A stretch of 64,000 bases of DNA from a virus. Position numbers and translations under genes: made by a program. Under the pieces are notes generated by a model that searched no databases, was not told the origin of the DNA, and saw only the letters and a list, made by a program, of their open reading frames with translations. Positions 34,845 to 43,478 of the stretch are shown piece after piece (position 1 is the first letter of the stretch; each line of letters opens with the position of its first letter). The stretch covers positions 47,324 through 111,323 of IMG/VR virus record IMGVR_UViG_3300028859_000013; one strand, 5' to 3'.

Positions 34845-35152
34845 AAATGAAAAAAACTTTAAAATTTGATGCTTTTTTAAATGAAACATTATCAACTATT
34901 CCAGGTTCAAAAAACTCATCATCAGATAAACAGATTCTAAGAGCAGCAATTTTAGCGGAGCTAGATACTATCAACTTATATGAGCAAATGGCTGACGAAG
35001 CTAACGATAGAAAAATTAAAGATACGTTACTAGATGTGTCTAGAGAGGAGAAGGTTCATATCGGTGAATTTCAAACCTTACTAAAAGAAATTGATGAAGA
35101 ATATGCTGAGGAATTGAAAAATGGTAAAAAAGAAGTAAAAAACAAAGAATAA
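34841..35152 (+). CDS. Leader-A ferritin-like protein
   Basis: 103 residues. Leader MKMKKTLKFDAFLNETLS (AFLNE-T), then a ferritin-like half-bundle: AAILAELDTINLYEQMADEA and SREEKVHIGEFQTLL, giving the E, YE, EE and H ligands of a di-iron site (pattern ExxxxxYE ... EExxH). The length suits encapsulated-ferritin or rubrerythrin-like mini-proteins that dimerise to complete the site. Encapsulin cargo ferritins are loaded into HK97-fold shells by a peptide tag; here the phage leader would do the same. Iron binding is inferred from the residues. Confidence 0.72.
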   Translation: MKMKKTLKFDAFLNETLSTIPGSKNSSSDKQILRAAILAELDTINLYEQMADEANDRKIKDTLLDVSREEKVHIGEFQTLLKEIDEEYAEELKNGKKEVKNKE

Positions 35153-35164
35153 AATATAAATAAA

Positions 35165-36130
35165 ATGAGTATACCTTTAAATTGTGATCATCTTTTAAAT
35201 AAGTCACTTGATATTATATCAGCAAATTATAAAAATATATCAGATGAACAATTTTCAAATAATTCAAATCTATCTGATTTTAATTTTATTGATATCGTTT
35301 ATATTTATGCTCTTACAGATAACGAAAATACTGTAAGATACGTTGGCAAAACAAATAATCCTCACAAAAGAAGATTAAAACATATATCTGATGCTAAAAA
35401 TTTAGTCGGAAATAGACATAAATGTAATTGGATTAGAAAGGTGATAAAATCTGGAAATTCTATAAATATTAAAATATTAGAAACTTGTAAAGAGGAAGAT
35501 TGGATTAATAGAGAAAAATTTTGGATTTCTCAATTTAAAAATTTAGTTAATATATCTGAAGGAGGAGAAAGTGGAGGAAATAAAAAATATCACAAAACAT
35601 TTAAATATGTAAAAAATTGGGTTAATAAAAATATTCCAGATCTTAAAATAAAAGAAGATTGGTTAGAATATATAAAAAATAATACGTTACCTAAATTTAT
35701 ACCTAAACACCCGTATACAGCATATAAATGTAAAGGTTGGATTTCTTGGGGTGATTTTTTAAATAATGGAAAAGAAACATTCTTGGATTATATTAATTGC
35801 AAAATATGGATTAAAAATAATTATCCAAATATAACAACTCAAAAAACTTGGAGACAAAATAAACATTTATTTCCAGGATTCATTCCAAAAAGACCAGATT
35901 CTACATATAGTAAATCTGGTTGGATATCTTGGAAATCATTTTATCAAAAAGAATTTATGTCATATGATGATTGTAAAAAATGGTTAAATTATAATTATCC
36001 AAAGATTAATACTAGGAATTATTTCGATATTTTTAGCAAATCATCAGATAGACCTTTAAATATACCGAGTTGTCCATATATTGTATATAAAGATAATGGA
36101 TGGATATCTTGGTCAAAATTTCTTAGATAA
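35165..36130 (+). CDS. GIY-YIG homing endonuclease
   Basis: 321 residues. The GIY-YIG domain at 40-130 shows VYIYALTDNENTVRYVGKTN, the RR of the third motif and E in NREKFWISQF. Three C-terminal repeats with YxxxKxxGWISWxxF (near 185, 255 and 310) are of the integrase-repeat type and should bind DNA. It separates the ferritin-like gene from the next leader gene and was probably inserted as a free-standing mobile gene. Confidence 0.85.
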   Translation: MSIPLNCDHLLNKSLDIISANYKNISDEQFSNNSNLSDFNFIDIVYIYALTDNENTVRYVGKTNNPHKRRLKHISDAKNLVGNRHKCNWIRKVIKSGNSINIKILETCKEEDWINREKFWISQFKNLVNISEGGESGGNKKYHKTFKYVKNWVNKNIPDLKIKEDWLEYIKNNTLPKFIPKHPYTAYKCKGWISWGDFLNNGKETFLDYINCKIWIKNNYPNITTQKTWRQNKHLFPGFIPKRPDSTYSKSGWISWKSFYQKEFMSYDDCKKWLNYNYPKINTRNYFDIFSKSSDRPLNIPSCPYIVYKDNGWISWSKFLR

Positions 36131-36158
36131 AAAGAAACAAAAATACAAAAAAAATAAT

Positions 36159-36689
36159 ATGAAAAAATTAAAAACATTTGAATCATATGTAGATGACGCA
36201 GAAGAATCTGGATTATATGATGATATGAGTGAGCTTCTTGATAAAGCTAATATTCTTATATGTAATTATAAAGGTATTAATCCAGAAGAAAATAATGACG
36301 CATCAGATCCAGAAGAAACAAATGATTCATTAGCTAAAATTGCTACGCCAGAAGCAATTAATTTAATTAAAGAAATAAATGATAAATCTACTGAAATCGA
36401 TGAGATGGAATCAGAATCATATTATAATGAAGACGATGAATTATCTGAATCTGTAGGTGATTTAGAAGATAGTTTCGTTAAAATTAATATAGATGAAACT
36501 GATTTAGAAGATTCAGATAGAAAAAAATCTGGTAAATTGAATCAAAAAACTGGTAATATTATTATTGAAAATCCAAGTAAGACAGATGAGTATAACGCAA
36601 AAATGAGATTAGGTGGAGAAGTTATTGTTGATCCTAAATTTCCTGAAAAATCTATACATCACGTAAAAAGTTTTAATGATTTTCATTAA
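36159..36689 (+). CDS. Leader-B acidic protein
   Basis: 176 residues from the ATG at 36159, which gives the leader MKKLKTFESYVDDAEE; an earlier in-frame ATG lies inside the endonuclease gene. The body is acidic, helical and low in complexity (PEENNDASDPEETND). The end is beta-rich (GGEVIVDPKFPEKS). Possibly an internal head or scaffold-like protein. Confidence 0.6.
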   Translation: MKKLKTFESYVDDAEESGLYDDMSELLDKANILICNYKGINPEENNDASDPEETNDSLAKIATPEAINLIKEINDKSTEIDEMESESYYNEDDELSESVGDLEDSFVKINIDETDLEDSDRKKSGKLNQKTGNIIIENPSKTDEYNAKMRLGGEVIVDPKFPEKSIHHVKSFNDFH

Positions 36690-36719
36690 TAGAACCATGT
36701 AAATGAAATATATAATATA

Positions 36720-37043
36720 ATGGGATATATTTATTTATTAGAATCATCTAATGATGATGGTATAATTTACAAAATTGGTTATACAAAAAATTCAGTCCAA
36801 AAAAGAATTAATTCATTACAAACAGGCAATCCTTTTTTAATAAAGGAATTGTGCTGCTTTCAAACGAAATATAATCAAAGATTAGAAAAAAGTCTACACA
36901 ATTTCTATTCTCATTGTAGATTAAATGGTGAATGGTTCAAATTAAATATATCGGAGATTAATAATTTCATTACGTTATGTAATAAATTAGAAAATAATTT
37001 TGAAAATCTACAAAATAATCATTTTATTTCAAAAATGTTTTGA
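36720..37043 (+). CDS. T5orf172-type GIY-YIG protein
   Basis: 107 residues: MGYIYLLESSNDDGIIYKIG, then NSVQKRINSLQTGNP, then RLEKSLHNFYSHCRLNGEWF. This order fits the T5orf172 (Mug113) branch of GIY-YIG nucleases, a small domain found alone in phages. It could be a minimal endonuclease. The next 80 bases carry a host-type promoter and tRNA-Met. Confidence 0.75.
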   Translation: MGYIYLLESSNDDGIIYKIGYTKNSVQKRINSLQTGNPFLIKELCCFQTKYNQRLEKSLHNFYSHCRLNGEWFKLNISEINNFITLCNKLENNFENLQNNHFISKMF

Positions 37044-37069
37044 TATATCAAATAAAAATACTATCTTTG
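37038..37069 (+). promoter_or_regulatory. Host-type (Bacteroidetes) promoter
   Basis: TTTTG at 37038-37042, 19-base spacer, TATCTTTG at 37062-37069: the same layout as at 25627. It should drive tRNA-Met and the lipoprotein gene. Confidence 0.65.
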
Positions 37070-37122
37070 TACTCAATTCTAAAACAAATTATGTTTTTAA
37101 ACATATAATAATAGTATAATAA

Positions 37123-37195
37123 GGATCATTAGCCAAGTCGTTACGGCATCTGGCTCATAACCAGAAGATCGTTGGTTCGATTCCAACATGATCCA
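37123..37195 (+). tRNA. tRNA-Met(CAT)
   Basis: Acceptor GGATCAT/ATGATCC, anticodon stem TCTGG/CCAGA with loop CTCATAA, T arm GTTGG/CCAAC. G1-C72 pairing argues against an initiator; an isoleucine tRNA with modified C34 is possible. Confidence 0.88.
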
Positions 37196-37241
37196 CAATC
37201 ATAAATTTTTATGATTATAATAAAATAATAAATAAATAAAG

Positions 37242-37403
37242 ATGAAAAAAGTAATTTTAATGATCGCAGTTATTGCTGCTTTTACATTTGCTTCTTGTAC
37301 TCCAAAGAGTGCAAAATCTACAACTCCTGCTCAGGATTCAATTTCTGCTGTTGATTCAGCTAGTGTTGATACAGTAGCAGTTGATACTGTAGTAGCAAAG
37401 TAA
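37242..37403 (+). CDS. Small lipoprotein
   Basis: 53 residues: MKKVILMIAVIAAFTFASCT is a textbook lipoprotein signal with lipobox FASC (C19), followed by an S/T/V/D-rich tail. After signal peptidase II it would be a short surface or periplasmic lipopeptide of about 35 residues. Its composition is more host-like than the phage average. It shares a host-type promoter with tRNA-Met. Superinfection exclusion or a lysis role (spanin-like) are options; neither is proven. Confidence 0.75.
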   Translation: MKKVILMIAVIAAFTFASCTPKSAKSTTPAQDSISAVDSASVDTVAVDTVVAK

Positions 37404-37424
37404 CAAATTTGTAAATAATTTGCG

Positions 37425-37468
37425 AAAATAAAAAAATCTGTATTTTTTAATACAGATTTTTTTATTTT
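37425..37468 (+). terminator. Terminator after lipoprotein
   Basis: A 20-base perfect stem with loop TTTT and flanking A and T runs. Confidence 0.85.
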
Positions 37469-37538
37469 CTATAAACTTGTAATATTTTTTGTACTATTAT
37501 TGATAACTCAGTTGTTGAATATATAGGAGAAAAAATAT

Positions 37539-38033
37539 ATGAATACAATAATGGCATTTATTTTAGGAATGTTGTCAGTTATAGTTTTTGCAGCGATTGT
37601 AATGGGTGTAATTGCATTTTTTAGGGTAATAAAAATGAATAAGAAAATTATTGAATTAGAAACAAATATGACAAATAATGTTGGTGAAATATATGATAAT
37701 ATGCAAATACAATCGACTGATTTATCTAATATGATTTCTAAGTTAGAAAAATCTACAGAAAATAATTTTAGTGAAACACACAATATTATTAATAATAATG
37801 TAGAGACATTAAATAATGAAATTTCACAATTATCTAGTGAAATTTATCGTACAATGGATTCAAGATTCAATAAATTTGAGAATAAAGTTGATAGCGAAAG
37901 AGAAACTGTTTATAGAACAATGGATTCAAGATTTGCTAATGTTGAAAATAAAATTAATAGTGAAAATGTATCTATTAATAGAAATATTGAGTTTAGATTT
38001 AATGAACTTGATAAAAAATCAAAAGGTGAATAA
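37539..38033 (+). CDS. Membrane-anchored coiled-coil protein
   Basis: 164 residues. One transmembrane helix at about 4-28 (FILGMLSVIVFAAIVMGVIA), then a long coiled coil to the end with two copies of a YRTMDSRF unit. The start has a good AGGAG ribosome site ten bases upstream, unusual in this window. Similar proteins occur in other large phages; role unknown. Confidence 0.65.
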   Translation: MNTIMAFILGMLSVIVFAAIVMGVIAFFRVIKMNKKIIELETNMTNNVGEIYDNMQIQSTDLSNMISKLEKSTENNFSETHNIINNNVETLNNEISQLSSEIYRTMDSRFNKFENKVDSERETVYRTMDSRFANVENKINSENVSINRNIEFRFNELDKKSKGE

Positions 38034-38072
38034 CCTTTATAAAAATAATAAAAATTCAACAACCGAGTTAAT

Positions 38073-38105
38073 AAAAAATCATCAATTTTTAATTGATGAT
38101 TTTTT
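38073..38105. terminator. Bidirectional terminator
   Basis: AAAAAATCATCAATT, loop TTT, exact complement, between the genes ending at 38033 and 38082. Confidence 0.8.
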
Positions 38106-38480
38106 GTTTTTATATTTTCTATTATTGTAAGGCGTGATAATTTTATTATGTGAAAATGTGAAATTTTTAAGTTTTTTAGTAAGTTGTTTTCTTGGATTAA
38201 ACATCTTCATTAATTCTTTCATGATACTCTTATCAATTTCTTTTGATAGTTCTAAGCTAAAAATTTCTGAAACATCTGCTATAGTTGAATGATTAACTAT
38301 ATCATTAATTTTATTATATAATTTTACATTATCAATAGATAATATTTTTATTTTTCTTGTAATTTTATCAGTAGTAGAATAATAGATATTAGGAAAATCA
38401 GTAAAATATATATAAAAATGACTTTCTATAAATTTTATTTCTGATTTTCTATTTGCTGTATATTTATATAAGTTATTCAT
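38082..38480 (-). CDS. Hypothetical protein
   Basis: 132 residues, basic, beta-rich N-terminus (KFIESHFYIYFTDFPNIYY) and helical centre. Not recognised. It lies 12 bases after the dUTPase gene and is probably co-transcribed with it. Confidence 0.5.
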   Translation of the reverse strand: MNNLYKYTANRKSEIKFIESHFYIYFTDFPNIYYSTTDKITRKIKILSIDNVKLYNKINDIVNHSTIADVSEIFSLELSKEIDKSIMKELMKMFNPRKQLTKKLKNFTFSHNKIITPYNNRKYKNKKSSIKN

Positions 38481-38492
38481 TTAGTTATTTAG

Positions 38493-38972
38493 TTATTTTC
38501 CAGTTGTTCCAAATCCGCCTCTATTTTCGGAATTCAAATCATCAACATAAATAATATTAATACCATTTGAGAAAAGCCATTTTAATTTTACCCAAAATGG
38601 TGCAAACATTGTTGGCTTGATTTCAAATTGACAAATTCTTTCACTTTCATTAATTGTAATATCATCCATAGCTAATGCTGCAAATTTCCATCTATCGTTA
38701 TTACCAGAATATCCAGATTCTTTTTTTGTTGGACCATCAACAACTCCATAGTGATTTGTTTGTAATAGTTTAAAGTTTTTATATGTACCAGATCTTGGTA
38801 CTATATTACCTTGATAATATTTAGGTAGTTTCATAGAAACTCCTAAATCAAGTAATTTAAAATCGAATTTTTTAAGCGTTGTAGTTTCAGACACTCTTAA
38901 ATCTATCCAGTTTCCAAATGAAACCAATTCACAATTTTCATTGTGCAATTTAACGTATATTTTTATTTTCAT
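38493..38972 (-). CDS. dut: dUTP diphosphatase
   Basis: 159 residues, normal for a trimeric dUTPase. Motifs: DLGVSMKLP, VPRSGTYKNF (motif 2), NHYGVVDGPTK (motif 3), RICQFEI (motif 4) and NRGGFGTTGK at the C-terminus (motif 5). It hydrolyses dUTP to dUMP, keeping uracil out of phage DNA and feeding dTMP synthesis. Motif 3 lacks the usual xYxGxI spacing and has a short insertion after it. Confidence 0.85.
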   Translation of the reverse strand: MKIKIYVKLHNENCELVSFGNWIDLRVSETTTLKKFDFKLLDLGVSMKLPKYYQGNIVPRSGTYKNFKLLQTNHYGVVDGPTKKESGYSGNNDRWKFAALAMDDITINESERICQFEIKPTMFAPFWVKLKWLFSNGINIIYVDDLNSENRGGFGTTGK

Positions 38973-39010
38973 TATATTTTTAATTTTTTTAATTTAATTT
39001 TTCTATTATT

Positions 39011-39268
39011 TTAATTTTCAAATTTAACTATTTTATAATCTTTCAAATTTATATTATCAGTAGATGGATTTTTATAATTCATAGAAAATTGCGGATGCAC
39101 ATTTATCCTGTATGCAATTTCAGCTTCATCTTTAGTTTTAACGAACCATAATGGTGAATATATACATGTAGTGAAAAAATATTCCTGTCCAAATTCAGAA
39201 TCACCATTTTTTAAATCACATCTGATAATTTCGTTAGTTTCTTTGTTTATAAATGTCCAAGCTTCCAT
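39011..39268 (-). CDS. Hypothetical protein
   Basis: 85 residues, starts MEAWTFINKETNEIIRCDL, beta-rich, with F/Y/W residues throughout. It overlaps the upstream gene by 35 bases. Not recognised. Confidence 0.55.
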   Translation of the reverse strand: MEAWTFINKETNEIIRCDLKNGDSEFGQEYFFTTCIYSPLWFVKTKDEAEIAYRINVHPQFSMNYKNPSTDNINLKDYKIVKFEN

Positions 39269-39911
39269 ATATTTCTATTATTTTTTTTTCTAATTCTTCA
39301 TCAAATATCAAATCATCAAATTTAAATTTTAATACGTTTGAATTATAATTTTTTAAATTATCTAAATATGTTTTAATTTTATTATCTGATTGATTTTTAA
39401 GAATAACTCCAGTAATATCATTTGATGTGAACGCGTATAATTTTTCAGTTGTAACTAATCCATTCCAAATATGTATAGCATCCTTTGAACTGTATTTATT
39501 TGTAGTTATAAATCCTACTTTATCTATTACAAATAAATATAATTTATATCCTAAACTAATACCTCTCAATAAATCTGGAATTCCTTTTTTAAAATCTATT
39601 AAATTTAGATTATTTATATCATAAGAAAATTCAAATTGTAAATCTGTTGATATTTTAGTTTCTAAATCTTTATTAATTTTATTAATTTTATCAATAAATA
39701 TATTATCTGGTGTTATACAAAAATCATAAGATTTATCATTATAGTTAAAGTTGGATATATCATATTCAATCAATTCAATTAATGATAATCTATAATTTTC
39801 AGCATCTTCTACATAATCACTTAATCTTCTTTTTAAATATGTTCTTTCAGTTTTTTTTAAATCAGCTAACACATTTTTAGTGAAAGCTTCAAATTGTTTT
39901 ATATAACTCAT
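39234..39911 (-). CDS. Leader-B hypothetical protein
   Basis: 225 residues, start MSYIKQFEAFTKNVLAD (type B leader), then a helical region and a mixed alpha/beta domain (GYKLYLFVIDKVGFITTNKY). No catalytic motif seen. It lies between the methylase and a small gene in a reverse run. Confidence 0.6.
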   Translation of the reverse strand: MSYIKQFEAFTKNVLADLKKTERTYLKRRLSDYVEDAENYRLSLIELIEYDISNFNYNDKSYDFCITPDNIFIDKINKINKDLETKISTDLQFEFSYDINNLNLIDFKKGIPDLLRGISLGYKLYLFVIDKVGFITTNKYSSKDAIHIWNGLVTTEKLYAFTSNDITGVILKNQSDNKIKTYLDNLKNYNSNVLKFKFDDLIFDEELEKKIIEIYGSLDIYKQRN

Positions 39912-39928
39912 TATTTAATTATTTTATC

Positions 39929-41002
39929 TTATGAATTCCAATAATCATCATCATTTTTTATGTCTACTATTTTAACTTCATTTATAACTTGATTAAATTT
40001 TGGATCCAAATCTACTTGATTTGAAATTAGTTTATCTGCGAATTCTTTAAAAATTTTAAATTTATTATTTGAATCCATATCGGTTAATTTAATAAAAGTT
40101 TTAGGATCATAATTTAAAATCAATAATTCTGTACCTTTTGTATCTTTTGTTTCAGAAAAACTTGCAGATGAACGAAAGAAATCTTTTTGTAACCAAATAT
40201 ATTCATCTTTAGGTAAATATTTGGATAATTCTGGAAAATCGTAGTAAGATAATGCCCAACGGGATTTTGTTGTTTTTAAAAGTTCTAATAGTCTAATATG
40301 AGTTTTTTGATTGAAACTATCTTTTACTCCATACCATGAGGCTCTTTTTCCAGTGTCATTGCCATCTTCATCATTACTGAAGTATGGTGGATCTAAATAA
40401 AAAAATGTATCTTTTGAATCATACATATTTATCAATTCTTCAAAATCTAAGCTATGAACGTTTGTTATTTTAGATAATTTATTTTGATATTCTTTTTTCT
40501 TTAATTTATTTATTAATGCATATAATTTAATTTTATTAGTGCCACCTATACCACTATATCCCCCACTTCTAGGGTAAACACCGTTAAACGTTGAAGTTAA
40601 TAAAAATGCATATTTTACTCCAGCATCAAAATCTGGTATATTTGTTGGTGGATTATCTAAAAAATTAGTTTCACTCTTATCATGTTTATATGAGTAAAAT
40701 ATATCTTTATGAAATTTTTTATATTCTTCTCCAGTTTTATCTGTTTTTAAAAATCCATTATTTATTTCATCCTCTATATGAGATAAAAAAGTTTTGTGCT
40801 CTTTTAAGCATGCAAATAAATTTGCCATATGTTTATTGTAATCATTATAAATTATATTTTCAACGTGCGAATAGTCCAATTTAGGACTAGTATATACCCA
40901 CATAGCGCCACTAAATGGTTCAGAAAATGTTTTTATGTCTTTTGGTATGTAGTTGTATATCCAGCCGGCCATACGGCTTTTTGCCCCGAAATATGAAATC
41001 AT
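39929..41002 (-). CDS. DNA adenine-N6 methyltransferase, D12 class
   Basis: 357 residues. N-terminal MISYFGAKSRMAGWI is the S-adenosylmethionine and start motif of the Dam/DpnM class, FSEPFSGAMWVY follows, and FFYLDPPYFSN gives the DPPY catalytic motif near residue 205. It methylates adenine, probably to protect phage DNA from host restriction. The target sequence cannot be read from this. It has an extra C-terminal region of about 60 residues. Confidence 0.88.
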   Translation of the reverse strand: MISYFGAKSRMAGWIYNYIPKDIKTFSEPFSGAMWVYTSPKLDYSHVENIIYNDYNKHMANLFACLKEHKTFLSHIEDEINNGFLKTDKTGEEYKKFHKDIFYSYKHDKSETNFLDNPPTNIPDFDAGVKYAFLLTSTFNGVYPRSGGYSGIGGTNKIKLYALINKLKKKEYQNKLSKITNVHSLDFEELINMYDSKDTFFYLDPPYFSNDEDGNDTGKRASWYGVKDSFNQKTHIRLLELLKTTKSRWALSYYDFPELSKYLPKDEYIWLQKDFFRSSASFSETKDTKGTELLILNYDPKTFIKLTDMDSNNKFKIFKEFADKLISNQVDLDPKFNQVINEVKIVDIKNDDDYWNS

Positions 41003-41026
41003 TTTTTTGTTATTATTTTTATTTAT

Positions 41027-42031
41027 TTAGTCTAATCTTTTGCCTTTGTTTAAATTTCCTTCATAAAAAACTTCATCAATTATTCTACTTGTTGCCCACA
41101 TAGGGTTTAAATTTGTTAATGCATTTACAATAGATGGTAAGTCAGTTGATTCAAATGTAGCTATACTACGAACATGATCTATGTGCCATTCTCCATAGTT
41201 ATCCCAACTCATACCTATTGTAAATTTGGATTCAATGTTCATTTTAAATTCTTCTGCTGAATAACCTAATATATTTATTGTTTTATCATATTTTGTAGTA
41301 TTAAAATACGAAAATGTTCTTTTTAAAACAGCTCTCCACGCATATCTATATTTATTTTTATTGTAATTCTCATTATATCTTTTTCTACTTCTTTCTTTAT
41401 TTTTCTGTTGGTATTCTTTACGTTTTATTTTATATTTTTCTGATTGTCTTCTTTTATTTGCTTTTTTTAAAATTTCCTCTTTATTTAATTTATAATATTC
41501 TCTTCTTTCTTGTGCTAATCTTTCTTTATCTTTTTCATATTTTTCTTTATCTTTTTCATATTTTTCTTTATTTTTTTCTTTAATTTTTTCTCTAAATTCA
41601 TCATTCAACATATCTTTATGATATTTTAATTTTTGTTTCTCTCTATATTCTTCTTTACTTTGTTTAACTTTTTTTATTTTTGGTTCAAATGTAATAACTA
41701 TTTTTTTACATTTTTTAATTATAGTTAAAATTTTTTTAATATTCTTATCTAATTCAATAATCTTTTTTCTGTTCTTTGAATTAATATCACTTGGTTTAAT
41801 TATTTTTTCTTTTTTCTTTTTTTTATAATAAATCTTTCTATCAATTTTTAATTTTTCTTTATTTTTAATTCTATATTTTTTTGCGTTTATCCTTAATTGT
41901 TCTCTATTTTCTTTTTTATATTTATTTCTACATTCTTTACAAGAATCAGTAAATCCATCCTTACTATACTTATCTTTTGAAAATTCTTCAAGTTCTTTTT
42001 CTTCCCCACATTTTTTACATATTTTTTTCAT
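41027..42031 (-). CDS. HNH homing endonuclease with zinc finger
   Basis: 334 residues. N-terminal zinc finger CKKCGEEKE with a second pair CKEC near residue 33. A very long K/E/R-rich linker (residues 40-230) of YKIKRKEYQQKN-type units. C-terminal HNH domain with GEWHIDHVRS and LTNLNPMW. Paralogue of 13103-13789 with a longer linker. Its ATG overlaps the stop of the small gene upstream (TAATG), and it lies directly beside the methylase. Confidence 0.8.
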   Translation of the reverse strand: MKKICKKCGEEKELEEFSKDKYSKDGFTDSCKECRNKYKKENREQLRINAKKYRIKNKEKLKIDRKIYYKKKKKEKIIKPSDINSKNRKKIIELDKNIKKILTIIKKCKKIVITFEPKIKKVKQSKEEYREKQKLKYHKDMLNDEFREKIKEKNKEKYEKDKEKYEKDKERLAQERREYYKLNKEEILKKANKRRQSEKYKIKRKEYQQKNKERSRKRYNENYNKNKYRYAWRAVLKRTFSYFNTTKYDKTINILGYSAEEFKMNIESKFTIGMSWDNYGEWHIDHVRSIATFESTDLPSIVNALTNLNPMWATSRIIDEVFYEGNLNKGKRLD

Positions 42032-42195
42032 TAGTCATAATATTCTTTTTTATCAATAGCTTTATGCTCAATAAGATCTGAATATATTAGATATTCAATA
42101 TATTTTGATATATTGTTGATATTATTGTTCAGATATTCTCTGATATTTTCACTTAAGCACACTGATAATTTTTCTTTTGTCGTTATTTTTTTCAT
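42031..42195 (-). CDS. Small ribbon-helix-helix protein
   Basis: 54 residues: beta-strand KLSVCLSENI, helix EYLNNNINNISKYIEYLI. This is the strand-helix-helix pattern of MetJ/Arc-type repressors, which bind DNA as dimers. It overlaps the HNH gene by one base. A second ribbon-helix-helix gene points the other way at 42309. It could regulate the endonuclease or its own promoter in the 113-base gap. Confidence 0.6.
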   Translation of the reverse strand: MKKITTKEKLSVCLSENIREYLNNNINNISKYIEYLIYSDLIEHKAIDKKEYYD

Positions 42196-42308
42196 ATATT
42201 ATTTATTCTTTAAGGGTATATATAAATAAAGTAAGGTTATGTTTTGATATTTAATAAATTATTTTAAACAAAAAAATAGATTTTTATTATAAATAATAAA
42301 AATCTATT

Positions 42309-42473
42309 ATGTCATTTGAAAAATTTAAAATAAAATCAAATAAAAAATCTATTGGTATAACATTAGATATAGAAATAAATAAAAATTTAGATAAATATTT
42401 AGAAAAAATTAAAATGAGTAAATCTGAATATATTGAATATTTAATAGAAAAAGATATAAAAAAAGCTGATTAA
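42309..42473 (+). CDS. Small ribbon-helix-helix protein
   Basis: 54 residues: MSFEKFKIKSNKKSIGITLD, then EINKNLDKYLEKIKMSKSEY and IEYLIEKDI, the MetJ/Arc plan. Divergent from the similar-sized gene at 42031-42195. A terminator overlaps its 3' end. Confidence 0.65.
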   Translation: MSFEKFKIKSNKKSIGITLDIEINKNLDKYLEKIKMSKSEYIEYLIEKDIKKAD

Positions 42474-42487
42474 ATATCAGCTTTTTT
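42459..42487. terminator. Bidirectional terminator
   Basis: AAAAAAGCTGAT, loop TAAAT, ATCAGCTTTTTT; the stop codons of convergent genes lie within it. Confidence 0.75.
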
Positions 42488-42715
42488 GTTTAATTTTTCA
42501 AGTTTTTTCTTTCTAATTAATATATTAACATATCTTTGATGTTCTTGAGAACCATGTCATTCATTAAATGATAATTTATTATCAAAATCTATGATATAAA
42601 TAGTATCATCATTATCTTCTTCATTATATTGTGAATCACTAAAATATTTTCTGTAAGCTTTAATATCAACTGCAAGTTTTTCCGCATTTTATAAAGGCAT
42701 TCCGTAGTCTATCAT
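42470..42715 (-). pseudogene. Operon gene with two in-frame stops
   Basis: It starts in an ATGA overlap with the upstream gene, reads MIDYGMPL, TAA (42689-42691), then NAEKLAVDIKAYRKYF to KLSFNE, TGA (42557-42559), then HGSQEHQRYVNILI and a final TAA. The frame is otherwise open for 82 codons. Single C-to-T or G-to-A changes (CAA, TGG) would explain both stops. Encoded product unknown. Confidence 0.55.
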
Positions 42716-43173
42716 ATATTAGTTTTCACATCTTCTTTACCCCATTCACTTTCAAATTGAGTTCTCATTTCTTCATATTTTCCGTACATTTCTTTGAATC
42801 TATTAGTATCTTCAATTGAAATAATTTTACAACTAAAAAAACATGGATATCCATTAACACTTCTTGGTCCTGCTTGACTATAGCTTTCATAAAGCATACC
42901 TATTGTTCTTAAATATTCTTCACGTTTGTGAGTATTATTTTTATATTCAGTACATTCATCCAGATAGTTAAGTTTATTTTTTCTATCAATTTTTATTTTT
43001 CCTGTTAAATCAGGAATAGTTGGAGCAGATCCTAAAAATATAAAAGGCATAAAAATCATCATCAAGTCACTTTGGCTACATTGAAGAGATGTGAATATTT
43101 TACAATCAAATACATTTTTAACGAGTTCTTTAAGTTCATCGTTAGTCATTTTATGATGTTCCCAGTTTGTCAT
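42712..43173 (-). CDS. Hypothetical protein
   Basis: 153 residues. Features seen: a hydrophobic patch near residues 35-55 (LMMIFMPFIFLGSAPTIPD) and NGYPCFFSCKIISIEDTN. Not recognised. Its start meets the stop of the gene at 43173, and its stop overlaps the next start, so it lies in a coupled reverse operon running from 45167. Confidence 0.55.
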   Translation of the reverse strand: MTNWEHHKMTNDELKELVKNVFDCKIFTSLQCSQSDLMMIFMPFIFLGSAPTIPDLTGKIKIDRKNKLNYLDECTEYKNNTHKREEYLRTIGMLYESYSQAGPRSVNGYPCFFSCKIISIEDTNRFKEMYGKYEEMRTQFESEWGKEDVKTNI

Positions 43174-43478
43174 TATTTTCTTATTATGTTATTTTTTACG
43201 TTAAGAATAGAATTATTATCAACTGTCCAATATTCATCATTAGAGTCAGAATTTCTAATATGTAAATATTCTAAGCCAGATGTGTACAATTCTTTATTTG
43301 TTTCTGAATTGAATCCTGATAATACAGCTGAATTTGAACCAGCATCAAGAGATTCTTCACAAGCTTCTTGCATAGCATCTAAAATCAAATCTACATTACA
43401 GTCATTGATAACATCATTTTTCAATATGATTGAATTTAGATGTTTTTCAAGAATTGTTCTTAAATTAATTTTTTCCAT
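43173..43478 (-). CDS. Hypothetical protein
   Basis: 101 residues, start MEKINLRTILEKHLN (weak leader resemblance), acidic helical centre (ILDAMQEACEESLDAG). Not recognised. Shares one base with the following gene. Confidence 0.5.
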   Translation of the reverse strand: MEKINLRTILEKHLNSIILKNDVINDCNVDLILDAMQEACEESLDAGSNSAVLSGFNSETNKELYTSGLEYLHIRNSDSNDEYWTVDNNSILNVKNNIIRK

